DNA from: Actinomycetota bacterium
GTDB taxonomy: Bacteria > Actinomycetota > Thermoleophilia > UBA2241
Direction of reading: 5' to 3'
DNA: 6,753 bases
Assembly (NCBI GenBank): GCA_003164655.1
Contig: PLTW01000194.1
Span: forward strand, 24,375-31,127
The position numbers and the translations under genes were made by a program. Below are positions 1-5,059 of this stretch, in pieces. The first letter of the stretch is position 1; every line of letters starts with the position of its first letter. Under the pieces are notes generated by a model. The model did not search any database, was not told the DNA's origin, and worked only from the letters and a program-made list of their open reading frames with translations.

Positions 1-1
1 C

Positions 2-385
2 GGGCCGCGCCTGGTGACGATCGTCAACTGCGGCTTTCCCGAACACGCCCACAACGACCTCTCGACCGAGATGTGCCGGCTGTTCGCGGCCCAGGCCGGC
101 TGGCACTGGTCGGGGGCGCTCTCGCTGGGCGGCGGCGGGGTGATCGAAGGCCGGCCGCTGCGTGAACGTGGGCCGCTCGCCAGGTCGGCGCGCCGCGCTC
201 TCGAACAGACCGCGGCGGCGCTCCACGACGGCCGCGACGTGCCCGCCGAGGCCGTCCGGCTCATGGCCAAGCCGATGATACCGGCGCGCCTGTACCGCTG
301 GATGAGCAACTACGGCTGGCGCCGCATGGCGGCCGGCAACGGCGCCGGCGATCGGCTGGACGACCGGCCGTTCGTAACCCCGTGA
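2..385 (+). CDS. Flavodoxin-fold NAD(P)H/FMN-dependent oxidoreductase, C-terminal part
   Basis: The reading frame is open from the left edge and ends at TGA 383-385, so the N-terminus lies outside the window. The visible 127 residues begin GPRLVTIVNCGFPE. The GFPE..HN segment follows a hydrophobic beta strand, as in flavodoxin-like NAD(P)H-dependent FMN reductases. It is followed by a helix ending FAAQAGWHWSGAL and a glycine-rich turn (GGGGVIEGRPL). The tail KPMIPARLYRWMSNYGWRRMA resembles the C-terminal extension of a bacterial flavodoxin-family subgroup. Family assignment is from remembered motif pattern. The substrate is unknown, and the FMN-phosphate-binding N-terminal loop is not visible. 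It converges on the minus-strand gene ending at 414, with 28 bases between them. An internal GTG at 14 would start mid-domain and is not a plausible start. Confidence 0.75.
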   Translation, partial: GPRLVTIVNCGFPEHAHNDLSTEMCRLFAAQAGWHWSGALSLGGGGVIEGRPLRERGPLARSARRALEQTAAALHDGRDVPAEAVRLMAKPMIPARLYRWMSNYGWRRMAAGNGAGDRLDDRPFVTP

Positions 386-388
386 GCG

Positions 389-402
389 GCGCCGCGCGGC
401 GC
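389..402. terminator. GC-only palindrome between convergent genes, possible terminator
   Basis: GCGCCGCGCGGCGC is a perfect 14-base palindrome; as a hairpin it has five G:C pairs around a GCGC loop. It begins four bases after the stop of the upstream plus-strand gene and lies before the stop of the opposing gene. That position suits a shared bidirectional terminator. There is no U-tract on either strand, so it is not a classical intrinsic terminator, and such palindromes occur by chance in DNA this GC-rich. Confidence 0.3.
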
Positions 403-413
403 GCTACTCGTCG

Positions 414-986
414 TCAGGCGGAGGGCTGCCTGTCGTCGCCGGCGGCAAAGAAGACGACGAGCTGCACCGACCAGTTACCCTTGGGGTCGAGCGCTCTGAC
501 GTCGCCGGCCAGCTCGGTCAGGCGCGCGAGGTAGCGCCGGTAGTCGGGCAGCTCGAAGGCGCTGCGATCCTCGTCGAACAGCGCCCGCCAGACGCCGGAG
601 TCGAGCGGCGCGTAGCGCTTGGGGTAGCACAGCGCGAGTATCGCCGAGGCCACGCCGATGCCCACGCCGGGCAGCAGGCGCAGGATCGTCAGCCGCGCGT
701 CGAGCTCGAACGCGGGGTCCTTGTCTTTGCAGGCAAAGGCCATCTCGGTGGTGCGCTTGATGCGCTTCTCGGAGCTCGACTCGATCAGGCGGGCGGTGCG
801 GCTGTACTGGTCGCGCAGCTTCCAGCGGCAGATGCCCAGAAACTCGTCGCGCGACAGGTAGAAGGGGACGCGCCGGTCGCGGGCGTGGGCCAGGCGCGCC
901 TTGAGACGCTCGGCCTCGGTGAGGTCGGGATCGTCGGAGTGTTTGGCCGCGACGCGGCGCTCCTTCAGGACGGCGGCGGTGATCAT
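414..986 (-). CDS. Helix-hairpin-helix protein related to HhH-GPD DNA glycosylases
   Basis: A 190-residue soluble protein. The ATG at 986 is chosen because GGGAGG (995-1000) lies 8 bases upstream; translation ends at TGA 416-414. The N-terminal half is basic and helical, with a DEFLGICRWKLRDQYSR segment (47-63). The core is LLPGVGIGVASAIL (104-117), a helix-hairpin-helix with the G-V-G hairpin. It is followed by YAPLDSGVW (125-133), where D129 falls where HhH-GPD glycosylases have their catalytic aspartate. The position of the EndoIII-type lysine is G111, so a bifunctional lyase mechanism is unlikely. No iron-sulfur cysteine cluster is present at the C-terminus. By family logic it could bind or repair DNA as a monofunctional glycosylase, or be a non-catalytic DNA-binding relative; many such short proteins are simply hypothetical. 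It is second in a minus-strand pair behind a secreted hydrolase, an odd partner. Confidence 0.75.
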   Translation of the reverse strand: MITAAVLKERRVAAKHSDDPDLTEAERLKARLAHARDRRVPFYLSRDEFLGICRWKLRDQYSRTARLIESSSEKRIKRTTEMAFACKDKDPAFELDARLTILRLLPGVGIGVASAILALCYPKRYAPLDSGVWRALFDEDRSAFELPDYRRYLARLTELAGDVRALDPKGNWSVQLVVFFAAGDDRQPSA

Positions 987-994
987 GAGGGCAA

Positions 995-1000
995 CCTCCC
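995..1000 (-). promoter_or_regulatory. Ribosome binding site of the HhH protein gene
   Basis: On the minus strand this reads GGGAGG, 8 bases before the ATG at 986-984. It fixes the start of the HhH protein and rules out the much longer frame-open extension that continues upstream antisense to codons of the hydrolase gene. Confidence 0.75.
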
Positions 1001-1016
1001 GGCTCGGTCTGGGGAC

Positions 1017-1029
1017 GGCGGCTGCCGCC
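1017..1029. repeat. Inverted repeat GGCGGC-T-GCCGCC upstream of the HhH gene
   Basis: Two 6-base arms (1017-1022 and 1024-1029) are separated by one base, so a real hairpin would open to about four G:C pairs with a five-base loop. On the minus-strand transcript it lies between the hydrolase stop and the Shine-Dalgarno of the next gene. It could affect RNA stability or translation of the downstream gene. There is no U-tract. Confidence 0.4.
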
Positions 1030-1035
1030 CTCGAT

Positions 1036-1056
1036 GCCCGCGCTCGCGCCGCGGGC
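1036..1056 (-). terminator. Strong 7-bp GC hairpin just after the hydrolase stop
   Basis: The arms GCCCGCG (1036-1042) and CGCGGGC (1050-1056) pair perfectly around a 7-base loop. On the minus strand the hairpin starts 10 bases after the hydrolase stop codon. It is well placed as a terminator or a partial attenuator between the two genes, or as a 3'-end stabiliser. No U-run follows, so efficiency and role are uncertain. Confidence 0.4.
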
Positions 1057-1066
1057 CGTCGCTTCT

Positions 1067-2602
1067 TCAGAAGCTCAACAGCACCCACGGGTTGGGCGTC
1101 TGGGCCGCGAAGGTCTGCAGGCCGAAGACCGCCAGCGGGCCGTTGTCGGCGGCCCAGGTGGGGTTGGCCCTCAGGAATTTCTCGGCGCTGAAGGGGTCGC
1201 CGTCGGGGTGTCCCCAACGGGCCCAGACCTGCAGGCCGTGCAGTGCCATGTCCTCGGTGCAGACCTTGGCGTCGTAGGCGCCGCCGTCGTAGTCGCCGCT
1301 GTAGGGGACCCCCGCCGAACCGTTCTCGGGTTCGCCGCAGATCGTGCGCTCGTCGGGGCAGATCTTGCGCAGCCAGGTGTCGTACGTGTCGGCCTCCATC
1401 GTCTGTGCGACCGGAGCGTCGATGTGACCGGCGTAGCGCCTGGCGAGCTGCTGCCAGCGCACGTAGCGGGCGTAGTCGTCGTTGGCGGGCTGCGGCGGGT
1501 CGGCCTCGGCGCCTTCTTCGCGGCGCGTGGCCTTGCCCCAGTCGTAGTTGCTCGAGCCAAAGAAACCGCTGCGGGTGACGTGCAGGTCGTGGACGGCGCA
1601 GCCCATCTGCAGCGAGGCGATCTCGCCGTGACGGTCGCCGATGAGCCACTCGTTGCAGTAGGCGCCGTTGTTGGCGTTGAGCAGTGTGCGCACGGCCTGG
1701 CCGACGGAGGTCGCGTACTGGGCGGCCTCGCGGGCCCTTACGAAGACCGGCACGCCGGCGCGCCGGTAGCTGGTGTCGGCGAGGGTCGTTTCGGTGAGCA
1801 GCAGGCCGGCGCTGTTCGCATACCAGTCCTGGCCGCTCCAGATCTGGCCGCCGGCCGACTGAAAGCTGAAGGCGCGGCCGGTGCTCGGGCGCACGAAGTA
1901 CATGACGTTGTACATGAAGTTCTGGTCGTAGGCCGACCAGGTGTTGTGACCCATCACGGGACGGCCGTCGCTGGTCGCCTTGCCGGTGGCGATGAAGGCG
2001 CTGCAGCCGCCCTTGCGGGCCCTCGCGGCCGGGCCGTCGGCGAGCCGGGTGGCGGCCAGGGGCGCGTGCAGCAGGCCGGCGTAGCAGTCCTGGTCGGCCC
2101 AGTCGTTGGCGGCCACGACGTCCCAGAGGGTGTCGCGGGGGTAGCCGGCGGCGTGCAGCCCGGCGGCGATGCCGGCGAGCTCGAGCCGGTACTGCCGGGG
2201 GATCTTGTGCCAGACGACTCGCCGGGCGATCAGGTCGCCGCTGCGGCGCGCGGCGCCGCCCGGTTTGCCGAGGTCGACCTGAATGAAGTAGTCGGCCGAC
2301 TGGGCCGTGAGGTAGCCGTTCTGAAAGCCGACCTGGTAGGGCGTGCCGTGCAGGTAGGCCACGATCCAGCCGGCCTGGGCGGTGACCCGCGAGTCGCGCA
2401 GCAGCGCCCTGGTCAGCGCGCTCTGAGGCTGCGGCGGCTGGGGGGGAACCAGATAGGGCGCGTAGGCCGCGGTCCCGGTCGCGCCGGCCGACGCGGCGGG
2501 CGCCAGAACGCAGGCCACGGCGCAGACCAGCGCGCACGCCAGCGCAGCCGCCAGTGCGCCGGCCGCGACCCCCGGACAGGTCATCCGTGCCAGTGCCTTC
2601 AT
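1067..2602 (-). CDS. Secreted C45-type autoproteolytic hydrolase (phospholipase B-like / acyltransferase-like NTN-hydrolase)
   Basis: A 511-residue protein. The ATG at 2602 is chosen for AAGGGGG (2611-2617) 8 bases upstream and because it places a signal peptide at the N-terminus. Residues 1-39 are a few charged residues, a long Ala/Val/Leu/Cys hydrophobic stretch and an ASA site, with predicted cleavage 39/40. HGTPYQVGFQNGYL (85-98) is the typical N-terminal motif of C45 / phospholipase B-like enzymes. GGCSAFIATGKAT (198-210) contains Cys200, the expected nucleophile exposed by autocleavage of the Gly199-Cys200 bond. GHNTW follows at 218-222, and NEWLIGDRHGEIASLQMG (317-334) matches the conserved strand pair of the fold. 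Known relatives hydrolyse amide or ester bonds, including the amidohydrolase isopenicillin N acyltransferase and phospholipase B-like proteins; the substrate here cannot be read. Other mature-chain cysteines (173, 316, 335, 415, 422, 448) could form disulfides outside the membrane. It is the first gene of the minus-strand pair. Confidence 0.85.
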   Translation of the reverse strand: MKALARMTCPGVAAGALAAALACALVCAVACVLAPAASAGATGTAAYAPYLVPPQPPQPQSALTRALLRDSRVTAQAGWIVAYLHGTPYQVGFQNGYLTAQSADYFIQVDLGKPGGAARRSGDLIARRVVWHKIPRQYRLELAGIAAGLHAAGYPRDTLWDVVAANDWADQDCYAGLLHAPLAATRLADGPAARARKGGCSAFIATGKATSDGRPVMGHNTWSAYDQNFMYNVMYFVRPSTGRAFSFQSAGGQIWSGQDWYANSAGLLLTETTLADTSYRRAGVPVFVRAREAAQYATSVGQAVRTLLNANNGAYCNEWLIGDRHGEIASLQMGCAVHDLHVTRSGFFGSSNYDWGKATRREEGAEADPPQPANDDYARYVRWQQLARRYAGHIDAPVAQTMEADTYDTWLRKICPDERTICGEPENGSAGVPYSGDYDGGAYDAKVCTEDMALHGLQVWARWGHPDGDPFSAEKFLRANPTWAADNGPLAVFGLQTFAAQTPNPWVLLSF

Positions 2603-2610
2603 CAGAACCG

Positions 2611-2617
2611 CCCCCTT
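2611..2617 (-). promoter_or_regulatory. Ribosome binding site of the C45 hydrolase
   Basis: The minus strand reads AAGGGGG, 8 bases before the ATG at 2602-2600. It decides between this start and an upstream in-frame GTG/ATG extension that would put about 55 Arg-rich, non-signal residues ahead of the signal peptide. Confidence 0.65.
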
Positions 2618-2663
2618 GAGCCTGGTCGATGCGCAGGTTCCGCGGCGCCGCCGCTCATGCTGC

Positions 2664-2669
2664 AACCTA
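2664..2669 (-). promoter_or_regulatory. Candidate -10 box for the hydrolase unit
   Basis: On the minus strand TAGGTT fits the TAnnnT pattern. A weak CTGGCG lies 18 bases upstream (2688-2693), overlapping the first 21-bp repeat. Transcription would start near 2657 and give a leader of about 55 bases. The -35 match is poor, so this is a tentative placement. Confidence 0.25.
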
Positions 2670-2684
2670 CTGCAGACCACGACG

Positions 2685-2768
2685 CGGCGCCAGCGGGTCG
2701 CGAGCCGGCGCCGGCGGATCGTGGCCCGGCGCCGGCAGGCCGCGGCCTGACGCCGCTCGTCGCACACT
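2685..2768. repeat. Four degenerate 21-bp direct repeats in the divergent promoter region
   Basis: Units start at 2685, 2706, 2727 and 2748, exactly 21 bases apart. The first three begin CGGCGCC and the fourth TGACGCC. Units 1 and 2, and units 2 and 3, each differ at roughly five positions; the fourth is more diverged. Each of the first three contains the palindrome GGCGCC. Another CGGCGCC at 2643 is in register (42 bases before unit 1), but the intervening unit is not conserved. A 21-base period is two helical turns, so the cores face the same side of the DNA, as in cooperative operator arrays. The array lies between the candidate -10 boxes of the two divergent units. It can be read as heptapeptides in one frame, but no ribosome binding site supports translation. 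Confidence 0.6.
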
Positions 2769-2783
2769 GCTGCCGGCCTGATG

Positions 2784-2789
2784 TAGAGT
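2784..2789 (+). promoter_or_regulatory. Candidate -10 box for the MoxR operon
   Basis: TAGAGT matches the TAnnnT pattern and lies 20 bases before the Shine-Dalgarno of the MoxR gene. No good -35 hexamer is found 16-19 bases upstream; that stretch falls in the last 21-bp repeat, so an activator-dependent promoter is possible. Weak evidence. Confidence 0.25.
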
Positions 2790-2808
2790 CAGGCGGTAAG
2801 CGACTGCC

Positions 2809-2813
2809 GGAGG
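2809..2813 (+). promoter_or_regulatory. Strong Shine-Dalgarno in front of the MoxR gene
   Basis: GGAGG sits 6 bases before codon GTA 2820-2822 in the MoxR frame. No ATG, GTG or TTG lies at a usable spacing in that frame. The strength and placement of the site argue that translation begins here rather than at GTG 2916, which has no Shine-Dalgarno. Confidence 0.6.
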
Positions 2814-2819
2814 CTCGCC

Positions 2820-3839
2820 GTAGACCCTGACCCGACCATTCCCGCCGCCGCGCCCGCCTCGCCCGTCTACGCTGCCGCCGCTCCCGCCGAGCTGGGTCGC
2901 GCGGTCGCCGACCAGGTGGGGCGCGTCATCGTCGGCAAAGCCGACCAGACGCGCCTCATAACGGTCGCCCTGCTGGCCGACGGGCACGTGCTGCTCGACG
3001 ACGTACCCGGCGTCGCCAAGACCCTGCTGGTGCGCACGGTGGCCGCCGCCCTGGGCCTGAGCTTTTCGCGCGTGCAGTGCACGGCCGATCTGCTGCCTGC
3101 CGACGTGACCGGCTCGATGGTCTTCGACCAGAAGCGCGGCGAGTTCGAGTTTCGCCCGGGGCCGCTGTTTGCCAACATCGTGCTGGCCGACGAGATCAAC
3201 CGCGCCACGCCGCGTACCCAATCGGCCTTTCTCGAGGCCATGGAGGAGCGCGGCGTGACGGTCGACGGCGTTACGCACCCGCTGCCGCGGCCGTTCCTGA
3301 TGCTCGCCACGCAGAACCCGGTGGAGCTCAAGGGCACCTTTCCGCTGCCCGAGGCGCAGGTCGACCGGTTCCTGGCGCGCCTGCGCATGGGGTACCCGAG
3401 CCACGATGAAGAGACGCTCATGCTCGAGCGCTTTCGGGGCGGCGACCCGCTGGCCGAGGTGCAGGCCGTGGCCGTCGCCGAGGCGCTGCCCGCGGTGCGC
3501 GAAACGGTGCGCGCCGTGCACGTCGCCGGCGACATCGCCGACTACATCGTGGCTCTTACGCAGGCCACCCGCGAGACGCCGCTGCTCAAGCTCGGCGCCA
3601 GCCCGCGCGCCTCGCTGTACCTGCAGCACGCCGCCCAGGCGGCGGCGGCTCTGGCCGGGCGCGACTACGTCACCCCGAACGACGTCCAGGACCTGATCGC
3701 GCCGGTTCTGGCGCACCGCCTCATGCTTTCGCGCGACGCCGTCATCGACGGCCGCGACGCCGACGACGTGCTGCGCGAGATTACGGCGACCGTGCCCGTG
3801 CCGGCTGAAGCGGGCGAGGACTCAGCGGTCACCGGCTGA
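2820..3839 (+). CDS. MoxR-family AAA+ ATPase
   Basis: From position 2820 it would be 339 residues, normal for MoxR proteins; stop TGA 3837-3839. The start is uncertain: 2820 is GTA, not a standard initiator, but is 6 bases after GGAGG. The first standard in-frame start, GTG 2916, would give 307 residues and cut into the conserved first helix (ELGRAVADQVGRVIVG, 24-39). ATT 2838 and CTG 2892 are other options. Motifs in 339-residue numbering: Walker A DVPGVAKT (61-68), Walker B VLADE (121-125), sensor 1 ATQNP (163-167), LPEAQVDRF with the conserved Arg183 (176-184), and sensor 2 GASPRAS (259-265). MoxR ATPases are thought to act as chaperones or remodellers for membrane, envelope or metal-cofactor protein complexes. 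The adjacent DUF58 and DUF4129 genes fit the usual envelope-associated cluster. The N-terminal 23 residues are Pro/Ala-rich and probably disordered. The family call is secure; the client is unknown. Confidence 0.93.
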   Translation, partial: VDPDPTIPAAAPASPVYAAAAPAELGRAVADQVGRVIVGKADQTRLITVALLADGHVLLDDVPGVAKTLLVRTVAAALGLSFSRVQCTADLLPADVTGSMVFDQKRGEFEFRPGPLFANIVLADEINRATPRTQSAFLEAMEERGVTVDGVTHPLPRPFLMLATQNPVELKGTFPLPEAQVDRFLARLRMGYPSHDEETLMLERFRGGDPLAEVQAVAVAEALPAVRETVRAVHVAGDIADYIVALTQATRETPLLKLGASPRASLYLQHAAQAAAALAGRDYVTPNDVQDLIAPVLAHRLMLSRDAVIDGRDADDVLREITATVPVPAEAGEDSAVTG

Positions 3840-3853
3840 CCCCGGGGACTGGC

Positions 3854-5059
3854 GTGCGGCTGAGATCCATCGCCTGGGCCGGCCTCGCCGGACTTGCGGT
3901 GGCGGCGCTGCTGCATTCGAGCGCGCTCGAGTTCGCGGTGCTGGCGGCGGCGGCCCTGGCCGCCCTGGTGGTCACGACGCGCCGCCACATGTTCGCCGCC
4001 GTGGCCTTTGAGCGGACGCTCTCGCGGCGCGTCGTGGCCTGGGGCGGCGAGATCGAGATCACGATGAGCCTTGCCAACGCCAAGCTGCTGCCGCTCATGT
4101 GGATGCGCGTGCGCGACCACTGGCCGGCGGGCCTGGAGCCGCTGGGGCTCGTGCTCGGGCCCGTGGATCTGCGCGGCACGCAGGCCTTTACCCAGACCGT
4201 GTCGGTGCGCTGGTACGAGCGCCTGCGGCGACATTACCGGGCGCGCTGCGTGACCCGCGGGCTGTACCGGTTCGGGCCGGTCGACCTGCAGGCCGGCGAT
4301 CCCTTCGGGATCGCCGGCGTGGCCCGCACCCTGGAGGCCCGCGAGGAGCTCGCGGTGCTGCCCAAGGTGCTCGACATCCCCGGCTTTGAGCCGCTCAGCG
4401 GCCACCCTCTGGCCGAGGAGACCGTGACGCGCTCGCTGGCCCACGACCCTACGGCGCTGCGCGGCATACGGCCCTACCGGCCCGGCGACGCGCTGCGCGC
4501 CATCAACTGGCGGGCCACGGCCCACTGGGGGAGCCTGTACACCAACGAGTTCGAGCCGGCCTCGCTGGCGGCGGTACGGCTGCTGCTCGACGTGGGGGTG
4601 CTGTGGAACGCCTGGCAGGCGATCGACCCCGAGCGTCTGGAGCTGCTGTGCGTGGTGACCGCCTCGCTGGCCAGTGCCTTTGCGGCCCACGGCTTTGGTG
4701 TGGGCCTGGCCGCCAACGCCCGGCTGACTCGCGACTGGCGCGCCGTCGACATAGAGCCGGCCGCCGGGGCGCTGCCCCAGGTGCTCGAGACCCTGGCGCG
4801 CGTGCAGTCCACGGCCCGCGACTTTGGCCTGGTGCTGGCCGCGGAGCTCGCCGACGAGGCCGCCACGGCCGACTGCGTGGTGGTCACCGCGGCGCTGCGG
4901 GCGAGCGTGCGCGACTCCGTCGCTCGGCTGCGCGCCGAGCGGCCGACTACGGTCGTGTACGTTGGTCGGCCCACAGACGACGAGGCGCCGCTGGTCGACA
5001 TCGTCGTGCCGAGCGAGTTCGACTGGAGGACGAGCAGTGCGCTCCCGCTTCGTTCCTGA
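3854..5059 (+). CDS. DUF58 domain protein, membrane-anchored partner of MoxR
   Basis: A 401-residue protein starting at GTG 3854, five bases after GGGGA (3844-3848) and 14 bases after the MoxR stop. Residues 5-40 are hydrophobic and probably form two short membrane segments or a hairpin. A beta-rich region follows (about 47-150), including RGLYRFGPVDLQAGDPFG (135-152), a standard feature of DUF58 proteins. The DUF58 signature RPYRPGDALRAINWRATA lies at 206-223. The C-terminal part (about 240-385) has alternating hydrophobic strands and helices consistent with the vWA-like fold reported for this family, but no clear DxSxS metal site (LLLDVGVLW, 243-251, is the equivalent strand). Biochemical function of the family is unresolved; co-occurrence with MoxR and DUF4129 proteins is the main clue. 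The 3' end overlaps the next gene by 23 bases, suggesting coupled translation. Confidence 0.92.
   Translation: MRLRSIAWAGLAGLAVAALLHSSALEFAVLAAAALAALVVTTRRHMFAAVAFERTLSRRVVAWGGEIEITMSLANAKLLPLMWMRVRDHWPAGLEPLGLVLGPVDLRGTQAFTQTVSVRWYERLRRHYRARCVTRGLYRFGPVDLQAGDPFGIAGVARTLEAREELAVLPKVLDIPGFEPLSGHPLAEETVTRSLAHDPTALRGIRPYRPGDALRAINWRATAHWGSLYTNEFEPASLAAVRLLLDVGVLWNAWQAIDPERLELLCVVTASLASAFAAHGFGVGLAANARLTRDWRAVDIEPAAGALPQVLETLARVQSTARDFGLVLAAELADEAATADCVVVTAALRASVRDSVARLRAERPTTVVYVGRPTDDEAPLVDIVVPSEFDWRTSSALPLRS
5025..5029 (+). promoter_or_regulatory. Ribosome binding site inside the DUF58 gene for the DUF4129 gene
   Basis: GGAGG lies 7 bases before GTG 5037. It sits within the last codons of the DUF58 gene and determines the start of the following membrane protein, excluding the longer frame that opens upstream at 4824. 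Confidence 0.75.

Noticed and set aside
24..34. Possible lipobox in the hydrolase signal peptide (residues 28-31, AVAC)
   Set aside because: The -3 position is Ala rather than Leu/Val/Ile, and a good ASA signal peptidase I site follows at residue 39; lipoprotein status is not supported. (Positions given are residue numbers of the 1067-2602 protein.)
986..2537. Long N-terminal extension of the HhH protein frame
   Set aside because: The extension is Arg-rich shadow of the hydrolase gene in another frame of the same strand; the GGGAGG before ATG 986 sets the real start.
2781..2786. ATG-TAG start-stop pair in the MoxR frame upstream of its ribosome binding site
   Set aside because: No Shine-Dalgarno before it and no supporting context; most likely chance.
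1034..2830. A 598-codon plus-strand open frame antisense to the hydrolase gene
   Set aside because: The opposite strand has a signal peptide, C45 motifs and a Shine-Dalgarno; this frame is Gly/Val/Ala-rich with no recognisable domain. It is a high-GC shadow.
2657..2830. 57-codon plus-strand frame from ATG 2657 through the 21-bp repeats, encoding Pro/Ala/Gly/Arg heptads
   Set aside because: No Shine-Dalgarno, and the heptads simply follow from the 21-base period; more likely non-coding regulatory DNA.
4824..5036. Upstream extension of the DUF4129 protein frame inside the DUF58 gene
   Set aside because: Arg/Ser/Pro-rich shadow of DUF58 codons; GGAGG at 5025-5029 places the start at GTG 5037.
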